From Rhodoferax sp. (GTDB lineage: Bacteria > Pseudomonadota > Gammaproteobacteria > Burkholderiales > Burkholderiaceae_C), in assembly GCA_024236015.1 (NCBI GenBank), contig JACKLK010000008.1:124001-188000 (forward strand): a stretch of DNA of 64,000 bases, in the 5' to 3' direction. Of the stretch, positions 1 through 7,125 are shown piece by piece. How positions within the stretch are numbered: the stretch's first letter is position 1; each line of letters begins with the position of its first letter. Below the pieces are notes generated by a model. It saw only the letters and a list, made by a program, of their open reading frames with translations, had not been told where the DNA came from and ran no database searches. The position numbers were made by a program, and so were the translations under genes.

Positions 1-2
1 GC

Positions 3-1556
3 GGCGTGGCCTGGAACTCCTTGCTGCTGGCGATCACCGTCGGCGTGTTGTCGACGCTGCTCGGACTGGCCTTTGCGCTGGTGCTGACCCGCACCGGCGT
101 GCGGTTTCGCTCCGCCTTCAAGTCGCTCTCGCTGCTGCCCATCATCACGCCGCCCTTCGTCATCGGCCTGGCCATCATCCTGTTGTTCGGCCTGTCGGGC
201 AACGTGACCCAGTTCGTCGCCGCGCAGTTCGGCGTGGAGCCGACGCGCTGGGTCTACGGCTTCACCGGCGTGCTGATCGCGCAGCTGCTGTCGTTCACGC
301 CGATCGCCTTCCTGGTGCTGATCGGCGTGGTCGAGGCGATCAGTCCGTCGCTCGAGGAGGCGGCGCAGACGCTGCGCGCAAGCCGCTGGGAAACCTTCAA
401 GACCGTCACCTGGCCGCTGATGCGGCCCGGCCTGGCCAATGCCTTCCTGCTCGGCTTCATCGAGAGCATGGCCGACTTCGGCAACCCGCTGGTGCTGGGC
501 GGCAACTTCAACGTGTTGTCGACCGAGGTCTTCTTCGCCGTCGTCGGCTCCCAGAACGACCAGGGCCGGGCCGCGGTGCTGGCCATCATCCTGCTGATGT
601 ACACCATCGGCGCGTTCTACCTGCAGCAGCGCTGGCTGGGCCGGCGCTCCTACACCTCGGTCAGCGGCAAGGGCGACGGCGGCATGCATCCGCCGCTGCC
701 GCGGCGCATCGCCTGGCCGATCACGGTCGTCACCGCGATCTGGGGCCTGTTCACCATCGTCGTCTACCTGATGATCGTCTACGGCAGCTTCGTGCAGCTG
801 TGGGGCCTGGACCACACGCTGACGTTCAAGCATTACGTGCACGCGTTCAAGATCGCGTACGGCGAGTTCGGCCTGCGCTGGGAAGGCTCGGCCTGGAACA
901 GCTTCTGGACCACGATCCAGATTGCCACCATCTCGGCGCCGCTGACCGCGGCGGTCGGCCTGCTCACCGCCTGGCTGTTGACTCGCCAGGAGTTCCGCGG
1001 CAAGCAGGCGTTCGAGTTCGGCACCATGCTCAGCTTCGCGATTCCGGGCACAGTGATCGGCGTGAGCTACATCATTGCCTTCAACGTGCCGCCGATCGAA
1101 CTCACCGGCACCGCCGCCATCCTGGTGATCTGCTTCGTGTTCCGCAACATGCCGGTGGGCGTGCGTTCGGGCATCGCGTCGTTGTCGCAGATCGACAAGA
1201 GCCTGGACGAGGCCTCGCTGACGCTGGGCGCCAACTCCTGGACCACGTTCCGGCGCATCACGCTGCCGCTGATCCGGCCCGCCATCCTGTCGGCGCTGGT
1301 GTACAGCTTCGTGCGCAGCATGACCGCCATCAGCGCGGTGATCTTCCTGGTCAGCGCGCGGCACGACATGGCGACGAGCTACATCATCGGCCGGGTCGAG
1401 AACAACGAATACGGGGTCGCGATCGCGTATTCGACGGTGCTGATCGTCGTCATGCTGGCGGCCATTGGCGTGTTCCAGTGGCTGGTCGGGCAACGCAAGC
1501 TCGGTCGCCGTGGCGGTCAACAGGAATCAACGACGATGATCGCAGGAGGCGCATGA
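3..1556 (+). CDS. ABC transporter permease, ferric/sugar-phosphate type (5' end cut by window)
   Basis: This is the inner-membrane permease of an importer of the class usually labelled Fe(3+) ABC transporter (FbpB/SfuB/AfuB-like). It is a fused, two-domain permease. Each half carries an EAA loop: EAAQTLRASRW in the first half and EASLTLGANSW in the second, each followed by a P-L-x-R-P segment. Many hydrophobic helices lie between them. The frame is open to the window edge and the visible protein begins inside the first transport domain, so the true start lies upstream; the GTG at 6 is probably internal. It overlaps the ATPase gene by 4 bases (ATGA), which indicates translational coupling. The solute-binding protein is not in the window. 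Substrate is uncertain: the family includes iron importers, but AfuABC of Actinobacillus transports hexose phosphates, and the neighbourhood here is inositol catabolism. Confidence 0.9.
   Translation, partial: GVAWNSLLLAITVGVLSTLLGLAFALVLTRTGVRFRSAFKSLSLLPIITPPFVIGLAIILLFGLSGNVTQFVAAQFGVEPTRWVYGFTGVLIAQLLSFTPIAFLVLIGVVEAISPSLEEAAQTLRASRWETFKTVTWPLMRPGLANAFLLGFIESMADFGNPLVLGGNFNVLSTEVFFAVVGSQNDQGRAAVLAIILLMYTIGAFYLQQRWLGRRSYTSVSGKGDGGMHPPLPRRIAWPITVVTAIWGLFTIVVYLMIVYGSFVQLWGLDHTLTFKHYVHAFKIAYGEFGLRWEGSAWNSFWTTIQIATISAPLTAAVGLLTAWLLTRQEFRGKQAFEFGTMLSFAIPGTVIGVSYIIAFNVPPIELTGTAAILVICFVFRNMPVGVRSGIASLSQIDKSLDEASLTLGANSWTTFRRITLPLIRPAILSALVYSFVRSMTAISAVIFLVSARHDMATSYIIGRVENNEYGVAIAYSTVLIVVMLAAIGVFQWLVGQRKLGRRGGQQESTTMIAGGA
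1544..1549 (+). promoter_or_regulatory. Ribosome binding site of the ABC ATPase gene
   Basis: AGGAGG lies 3 bases before the ATG at 1553, inside the end of the permease gene. It fixes the ATPase start and supports translational coupling. Confidence 0.7.
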
Positions 1557-2653
1557 ACACCCCCCCCAGAAACGCGGAGCGCAGCAAGGGTCCGGCCCGG
1601 GTCGTCTTCGACAAGGTCACCAAGCGTTACGGCACCAGCACCGTCGCGGCAGTGGACCAGGTCTCGCTGGACTTCCCCGCCGGCAAGCTGGTCACGCTGC
1701 TCGGTCCGTCCGGCTGCGGCAAGACGACCACGCTGCGCATGATCGCCGGGCTGGAGATGGCCACCAGCGGGCGGATCCTGATCGGTGACGATGACGTCAC
1801 CCGGCTGCCGGCGACGGCCCGGGACGTGTCGATGGTGTTCCAGTCCTATGCCTTGTTCCCGCACATGACGGTGATGGAGAACGTCAGCTACGGCCTGAAG
1901 ATGTCGGGCTTCGCCAAGGGCGCGATCGTGCCCAAGGCGAACGAGGTCCTCAAGCAACTCGGGCTCGACAAGCTTGCCGCCCGGTATCCCAACGAACTCT
2001 CCGGCGGCCAGCAGCAACGCGTGGCCGTGGCCCGCGCCATCGTGCTCGAGCCGCGGGTGCTGCTGTTCGACGAGCCGCTGTCCAACCTGGACGCCAAGCT
2101 GCGCCGATACGTGCGCCAGGAGATCCGCGACCTGCAGCAGGCACTCGGCCTGACCGTGGTCTACGTCACGCACGACCAGGAGGAGGCGCTGGCGGTGTCC
2201 GACACCATCGTCGTGATGAACAACGCCGTCATCGCGCAGACCGGCACACCACGCGAACTGCACGACCTGCCGCAGACCCGGTTCGTGGCCGACTTCATCG
2301 GCGAGGCGAACGTGTTGCCATGCGAGGTGATCTCCGCCGGCGGGAGCGGCGAGCCGGCGATGGTGCGCCTGGGCGGATTGGTGCTGCAGACCAACCCTTG
2401 CGAGGGCACGGCCGGCCAGCGCCATGTGGCGGTGCGCCCGAACCGGGTCTCGTTGCAGCCGGCCGGCAGTGCGAACACGCTGGAGGCGACGGTGCAGAAG
2501 GCGACCTACGTGGGCGAGCAGATGGAATACATCGTCCAGTGTGCGCTCGGCGACCTGTTCGTGACCGCCTCCGACACCGACCATCCCATCGCCGCCGGCG
2601 AGGCGGTCGCGCTGGGATTCGGCGTGGGAGACGTGGTGTTGCTGCGCGATTGA
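1553..2653 (+). CDS. ABC transporter ATP-binding protein (FbpC/AfuC/PotA-like)
   Basis: This 366-residue ATPase powers the importer formed with the preceding permease. Walker A GPSGCGKT is at residues 51-58, the Q-loop is in VFQSYALFPHMT, the signature LSGGQQQR is at 149-156, Walker B LLFDEP follows at about 170-175, and the switch histidine is in VTHDQEE near 207. A C-terminal TOBE/OB-type region covers about 240-366, as in ferric, polyamine and sugar-phosphate importers. The ATG overlaps the permease stop. A much longer reading of the same frame runs upstream through the permease gene in another phase and is not real. It converges with the minus-strand inositol-phosphatase-family gene with only 42 bases between the stops. 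Substrate cannot be read from the ATPase. Confidence 0.93.
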   Translation: MNTPPRNAERSKGPARVVFDKVTKRYGTSTVAAVDQVSLDFPAGKLVTLLGPSGCGKTTTLRMIAGLEMATSGRILIGDDDVTRLPATARDVSMVFQSYALFPHMTVMENVSYGLKMSGFAKGAIVPKANEVLKQLGLDKLAARYPNELSGGQQQRVAVARAIVLEPRVLLFDEPLSNLDAKLRRYVRQEIRDLQQALGLTVVYVTHDQEEALAVSDTIVVMNNAVIAQTGTPRELHDLPQTRFVADFIGEANVLPCEVISAGGSGEPAMVRLGGLVLQTNPCEGTAGQRHVAVRPNRVSLQPAGSANTLEATVQKATYVGEQMEYIVQCALGDLFVTASDTDHPIAAGEAVALGFGVGDVVLLRD

Positions 2654-2695
2654 GGCCGCGCGACGGTTGCAGCGCCCCATTGCGGCCGGCGAGGG

Positions 2696-3472
2696 TCAGA
2701 TCAAGGGCGTACCGAACAGATCCTGCATGCTGGACTTGAGCGCCGCATTGCTGGCCAGGATCGGATTGCCGTTGGCAATGCCGCCAGGGGTCCAGAAGTC
2801 GCTGACGTGGCCACCGGCCTCGGTGATCAGCAGCAGCGAGCCGGCCACGTCCCAGGAGTTGATGTGGGCTTCGGCATACGCTTCGATCCGACCGGCCGCG
2901 ACATACGCGAGCCCCAGTGCTCCCGAGCCGGCGCGGCGCACCGAACAGCCGGCGTGGGCGGCACGGCCGACCATGTCCACGTAGGTCTGCACCGGGATGC
3001 GGGGCGACCAGCCGATCTCGACCGTGGACAGCTTGATGTCCGACACGCCGCTGACCTGCATGCGCTCGCCGTTGAGCCAGGCACCCTTGCCGCGCTGGGC
3101 CATGAACAACTCGTCCTGGTTGGGTTCGTAGATCGCGCCGGCCTCGAGCCGTCCGTCCACCATCAGGCCCAGCGAGATGCAGTAGTGCGGAATCTGGCGT
3201 GCGAAGTTGGCGGTGCCGTCGACGGGGTCGACGATCCACAGCCGGGTGCCGTCGACCGAACCGCCGCCTTCCTCGCCCAGCACCGCATCGCCCGGGAAAT
3301 GCCGCTCGATGGCGTCGCGCACCAGTTGCTCGACCGCGCCATCGGTGGCGGTCAGGTAGTCCTGCCGGCCCTTCATCGAATAGGCCGGCTTGTCGGGCGC
3401 GGTGAAGGCCTGGCGCATCGTGGTGCCGCCGGCGCGGACGATCTCGGCGATCGCGGTCATCAGTTCGGTCAT
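2696..3472 (-). CDS. Inositol monophosphatase family protein, last gene of the iol operon
   Basis: This 258-residue protein belongs to the Mg2+-dependent, Li+-sensitive phosphatase superfamily (IMPase/SuhB/HisN). The metal and phosphate site is intact: GEE at 66-68, the D-P-V-D-G-T motif at 82-87 inside WIVDPVDGTANF, and W-D-V-A-G starting at W207/D208. It lies 55 bases downstream of iolB on the same strand, so it is probably the last gene of the iolC-D-E-B transcript. Known family members hydrolyse inositol-1-phosphate, histidinol phosphate, fructose-1,6-bisphosphate or PAP. The operon context favours an inositol phosphate, which is inference. A housekeeping SuhB would normally lie elsewhere in the genome and cannot be seen here, so this copy may be a dedicated catabolic paralogue. 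Confidence 0.92.
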   Translation of the reverse strand: MTELMTAIAEIVRAGGTTMRQAFTAPDKPAYSMKGRQDYLTATDGAVEQLVRDAIERHFPGDAVLGEEGGGSVDGTRLWIVDPVDGTANFARQIPHYCISLGLMVDGRLEAGAIYEPNQDELFMAQRGKGAWLNGERMQVSGVSDIKLSTVEIGWSPRIPVQTYVDMVGRAAHAGCSVRRAGSGALGLAYVAAGRIEAYAEAHINSWDVAGSLLLITEAGGHVSDFWTPGGIANGNPILASNAALKSSMQDLFGTPLI

Positions 3473-3527
3473 GCGGGATCCTGGTTGTGTGGGCAGCGGG
3501 AGCGTGCGTGCTGGTGGGTGAGGCGGC

Positions 3528-4331
3528 CTACCGGAGCATCCATTCGTGTGCCGGGTCGTTGCGGAACACCCACAGGCGGTTCGGCCCGGCCATCACGTTG
3601 AGGTAATACAGGTCGTAGCCGTGCGGCGCGACGACCGGGTGGTACCCGCGCGGCACCATCACCACGTCATGGTCCTCCACCGCGCAGGCCTCGTCGATGC
3701 TGCGGTCATCGGTGTAGACGCGCTGGAACGCAAAACCCTGGGGCGGTTTGAGCCGGTGGTAGTAGGTCTCTTCCAGTTGCGTCTCGTGCGGGGGCGTTTC
3801 CGTGTCGTGCTTGTGCGGCGGATAACTCGACGCATGGCCGGCCGGCGTCACGACCTCGACCACCAGCAGATGGGCGGCGGTCGGATCGTCGTGCGGCAGG
3901 ATGTCGCACACGTAGCGGGTGTTGCTGCCCTTGCCGCGCACGCTGCGTTTCATGCCGGCCGGATCGAGCAGGCGCACCGCGCGCGGGTGATCGTCACCGG
4001 GCGCCGTGCACAGCGCCAGTTCGGCACCGCGCAGGGCCCGCACCCGAACCGTCTTGCCGGGCGGCACGTAGAGCGCCGCCGGCGACACCGCGTCGAACAC
4101 GCTGTCGCGCACGCCCAGCGCCGCAAAGTCCTGTCCGTCGACCGTCACGTCGACGGTGCCGCACAACACGACCAGGCACAACTCGCGCGTGCCGGTGTCG
4201 ATGGTCTCGCTCTCGCCACCGGCGAGCCGCTGGGCCTTGAAGCCGACGTGCGTCCAACCGGCCGCCTGCGGCGTCACCTCGACGATGTCGCGACCTTCGC
4301 GGCGGGCCTTGCGCTGCAATCGGCTCACCAT
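3528..4331 (-). CDS. iolB: 5-deoxy-glucuronate isomerase IolB
   Basis: IolB converts 5-deoxy-D-glucuronate to 2-deoxy-5-keto-D-gluconate in myo-inositol catabolism. The 267-residue protein is a bicupin. The diagnostic stretch YPPHKHD...ETQLEETYYH gives the metal ligands (histidines and a glutamate), and it is followed by DVVMVPRGYHPV and YDLYYLNVMAGP, all hallmarks of the family. I placed the start at the ATG ending at 4331, because AGGAGG precedes it at good distance and the iolE stop sits one base before it (TGA-C-ATG). The longer in-frame reading into iolE is rejected. Length matches known IolB proteins (about 260-270 residues). Confidence 0.96.
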   Translation of the reverse strand: MVSRLQRKARREGRDIVEVTPQAAGWTHVGFKAQRLAGGESETIDTGTRELCLVVLCGTVDVTVDGQDFAALGVRDSVFDAVSPAALYVPPGKTVRVRALRGAELALCTAPGDDHPRAVRLLDPAGMKRSVRGKGSNTRYVCDILPHDDPTAAHLLVVEVVTPAGHASSYPPHKHDTETPPHETQLEETYYHRLKPPQGFAFQRVYTDDRSIDEACAVEDHDVVMVPRGYHPVVAPHGYDLYYLNVMAGPNRLWVFRNDPAHEWMLR

Positions 4332-4332
4332 G

Positions 4333-5250
4333 TCATGCCTCCTGTGTCGCGGACAGGCGCTCGACGATGCCGTGCAGCGTCGCATAACCCAGGCTGGCGT
4401 ACCGGAAACTCGGTGCCACGGCCGGATCCTGTTCGGCTTCGACCACCAGCCAGCCCTGGTATCCGCCCGCGTGCAACGTGGACAACACCGCGTCGAAGTC
4501 GATCGCGCCGTCACCCGGGACGGTGAACGCGCCGTACAGCACGCTGGTCAGGAAACTCCAGCCGTCGTTGCGCGCCTGCGCGACCACCTGCGCGCGCACG
4601 TCCTTGCAATGCACGTGCACCACGCGCGCCAGATGCCTGCGCAGCATCGGTACCGGATCGCCGGCGCCGCCGAACCAGGCATGGCCGGTATCGAACAGCA
4701 GTCCGACATGGCGCGGGTCGGTGACCGCCATCAGCTGGTCGACGTCCTCGGGCGATTCCACATAGGCGCCCATGTGGTGGTGGTAGGCCAGTGTCAGGCC
4801 GTAGGCCTGCTGCAGGTGGGCGCCGAAGGCGTCGAGCCGCTCGCCATAGGCCTGCCATTGGGCCGGGTCGACGAACCGGGGCCGGTGGCCGAGCGGCGTG
4901 TCGATCTGGCCCTGGATCGTGCCCGCGCACTCGCCATAGACGACGACCCTGGCACCGTTGAACTGCAGCTTGGCCATGTGGTCATGGCAGCGCGCGATCT
5001 CGGCCTCGACGCCGTCCTCGGCCAGCAGGCCGCTGTACCAGCCCGACACGCAGGCCAGGCCGAACTCGGCCAGCTTGGCCTGCAGGCCCGGTCCGTCCTT
5101 GGGAAACTTGTTGCCGAGCTCGAAGCCCGCATATCCGATCTGCCGGCCTTCCGACAATGCGGTCTCCAGCGGCGTCTCGCCGCCCAGCGCGGGCAGGTCG
5201 TCGTTCATCCAGCTGATCGGGTTGATGCCGATGCGCACGTTCCAGTTCAT
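4333..5250 (-). CDS. iolE: 2-keto-myo-inositol dehydratase IolE
   Basis: IolE dehydrates scyllo-inosose to 3D-trihydroxycyclohexane-1,2-dione, the second step of the pathway. The 305-residue protein is an AP-endonuclease-2/xylose-isomerase-like TIM barrel. Its N-terminal GINPISWMNDD and the GYAGFELGNKFP segment are typical of IolE. Metal-site residues are seen in AYHHHMGAYVE, LLFDTGHAWFGG, VHVHCKD and WLVVEAEQDP. The start ATG at 5250 overlaps the iolD stop by 4 bases (ATGA), and the stop lies one base before iolB, so iolD-E-B are tightly coupled. Confidence 0.96.
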   Translation of the reverse strand: MNWNVRIGINPISWMNDDLPALGGETPLETALSEGRQIGYAGFELGNKFPKDGPGLQAKLAEFGLACVSGWYSGLLAEDGVEAEIARCHDHMAKLQFNGARVVVYGECAGTIQGQIDTPLGHRPRFVDPAQWQAYGERLDAFGAHLQQAYGLTLAYHHHMGAYVESPEDVDQLMAVTDPRHVGLLFDTGHAWFGGAGDPVPMLRRHLARVVHVHCKDVRAQVVAQARNDGWSFLTSVLYGAFTVPGDGAIDFDAVLSTLHAGGYQGWLVVEAEQDPAVAPSFRYASLGYATLHGIVERLSATQEA

Positions 5251-7103
5251 CGCTGCCGTTCCTTCCTGGCTGTGTCGTAGGCCGCGCGTGCGCGGTTGAC
5301 TTCGTCGCGCGACGAGACCTCGGGGATCGCCACCTCCCACCAGCAGCCGCCATCGTCGGTGGTGCGCGTGTGCGTGGTGTCGATCACCAGCACCTGCGTG
5401 CGGGTCGCCGAGCGCGCCGCGACCATCGCGGTGCGCAGCTCCGCCAGGTCGGCGACGTGCCGGGCATCGGCACCCAGGCTGCGGGCATGGGCCGCGAAGT
5501 CGATCCGCGCCGCGGCCTGGCCCGGCACCGCGCAATCGTCGAGCATGTTGTTGAACGCGGCGCCGCCGCTGGCCGACTGCAGCCGCGCGATGCAGCCGAA
5601 GCCGCGGTTGTCCAACACCACGATGATCAGCTTGAGCCCGAGCATCAGCGAGGTCGCGATCTCGGAATTGAGCATCAGGTAGGAGCCGTCGCCGACCATG
5701 ACGATGACCTCCTGCCGTGGCCGGGCCATCTTGACGCCCAGGCCGCCGGCGATCTCGTACCCCATGCACGAGTAGCCGTATTCGACGTGGTAGCTGCCCG
5801 GCGTGCCGGCCCGCCAGAGCTTGTGCAACTCGGCCGGCAAGGTGCCGGCGGCGCAGACCACGACGTCGGTCTCGTCGCTGCGCGCGGTCGAGTCGCGCAC
5901 GACGCCGATCACGTCGGCATCGTAGGGCCGGATTCCGCTTGCCGGTTCGGCCGTCGTCAGCTGGGCGACCCGGTGGCGCCAGTTGTCGGCGCGCGCGGCG
6001 CAGGTCGTGCTCCAGCCGGCGTCGGCTCGCCACTCGCCGAGTGCGGCGTGCAAGCCATCGAGCGCCAGGCGGGCATCGGCCACCAGGCCGGCGCCGCCGC
6101 ACTTGAGGGCATCGGACGCCAGCACGTTGATGCCCAGCACCGGCGCGCCGAACAGGCTGCGCGAGCCGGTGGTGAAATCCTGCAGCCGGCTGCCGATGGC
6201 GATGACCAGGTCGGCTTCGCGGGCCGAGTCGTTGGCCGCCGGCGAACCGGTTACGCCGACGGCACCGAGATTGAGCGGATGGTCCCAGCGCAGGCTGCCC
6301 TTGCCGGCCTGGGTTTCGGCCACCGGCACGCCGTGCGCGCGCGCGAAACGGTCCAGCGCGTCCCAGGCCTGGCTGTACAACACGCCGCCGCCGGCGACGA
6401 TCAGCGGCCTGCGCGCGCGGCGCAGCATGCTGGATGCGGCCAGCAGTTCGTTGGCATCCGGGCCGGGGCGCCGGATGCGCAGCGGTGCCGGTTGCAGGAA
6501 GGCGTCAGGGCAGTCGAACGCCTCGGTCTGCACGTCCTGTGGCAACGCCAGGCAGACCGGGCCACAACTGGCGGGATCGAGCATGGTCGCGATCGCGCGC
6601 GGCAGCGACTGCAGGATCTGTTCGGGGCGCACGATGCGGTCGAAATACCGGGTCAGCGGCCGGAAGGCGTCGTTGACGCTGGCGTCGCCGTACGCCGGGT
6701 GTTCGAGTTGCTGCAGCACCGGGTCCGGTGCGCGGGATACGAAGGTGTCGCCCGGCAACATCAACAGCGGCAGGCGGTTCACGTGCGCCAGTGCCGCGGC
6801 CGTCAGCAGGTTGGTCGCGCCCGGCCCGATGGACGTGGTGACCGCCATCATGCGCTGGCGGAACAAGGCCTTGCCGTAGGCGATGGCCGCATGGGCCATG
6901 GCCTGTTCGTTGTGGGCACGCCAGGTGGGCAGCGATGCACGCTGCGCCCACAAGGCCTCGCCCAGCCCGGCCACGTTGCCGTGGCCGAAGATCGCGAACA
7001 CGCCGGCGCAGTAGGGTTGCAGCGTGCCGTCGGGCATCTCGACTTGCAGCGCGGCCAGGTGGCGCACCAGGGCCTGGGACAGGGTCAGTCGTTCGGTGGT
7101 CAT
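5247..7103 (-). CDS. iolD: 3D-(3,5/4)-trihydroxycyclohexane-1,2-dione hydrolase IolD
   Basis: IolD opens the cyclohexane-dione ring to 5-deoxy-D-glucuronate using thiamine diphosphate. The 618-residue protein has the three-part ThDP fold: an N-terminal pyrimidine-binding domain (GVFAIFGHGNVAGLGEAL, then NEQAMAHAAIAYGK with the activating Glu), a middle domain (RRPLIVAGGGVLYS), and a C-terminal PP-binding domain with GDGSYLMLNSEI and NRGFG, the Mg2+/ThDP motif. I chose the ATG at 7103 (MTTERLTLSQAL), where family alignment begins; the upstream frame into iolC is spurious. It ends 4 bases inside iolE and begins 22 bases after the iolC fusion. Confidence 0.96.
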   Translation of the reverse strand: MTTERLTLSQALVRHLAALQVEMPDGTLQPYCAGVFAIFGHGNVAGLGEALWAQRASLPTWRAHNEQAMAHAAIAYGKALFRQRMMAVTTSIGPGATNLLTAAALAHVNRLPLLMLPGDTFVSRAPDPVLQQLEHPAYGDASVNDAFRPLTRYFDRIVRPEQILQSLPRAIATMLDPASCGPVCLALPQDVQTEAFDCPDAFLQPAPLRIRRPGPDANELLAASSMLRRARRPLIVAGGGVLYSQAWDALDRFARAHGVPVAETQAGKGSLRWDHPLNLGAVGVTGSPAANDSAREADLVIAIGSRLQDFTTGSRSLFGAPVLGINVLASDALKCGGAGLVADARLALDGLHAALGEWRADAGWSTTCAARADNWRHRVAQLTTAEPASGIRPYDADVIGVVRDSTARSDETDVVVCAAGTLPAELHKLWRAGTPGSYHVEYGYSCMGYEIAGGLGVKMARPRQEVIVMVGDGSYLMLNSEIATSLMLGLKLIIVVLDNRGFGCIARLQSASGGAAFNNMLDDCAVPGQAAARIDFAAHARSLGADARHVADLAELRTAMVAARSATRTQVLVIDTTHTRTTDDGGCWWEVAIPEVSSRDEVNRARAAYDTARKERQR

Positions 7104-7125
7104 CGTCGTGGGTGGAGCCGTCTGC

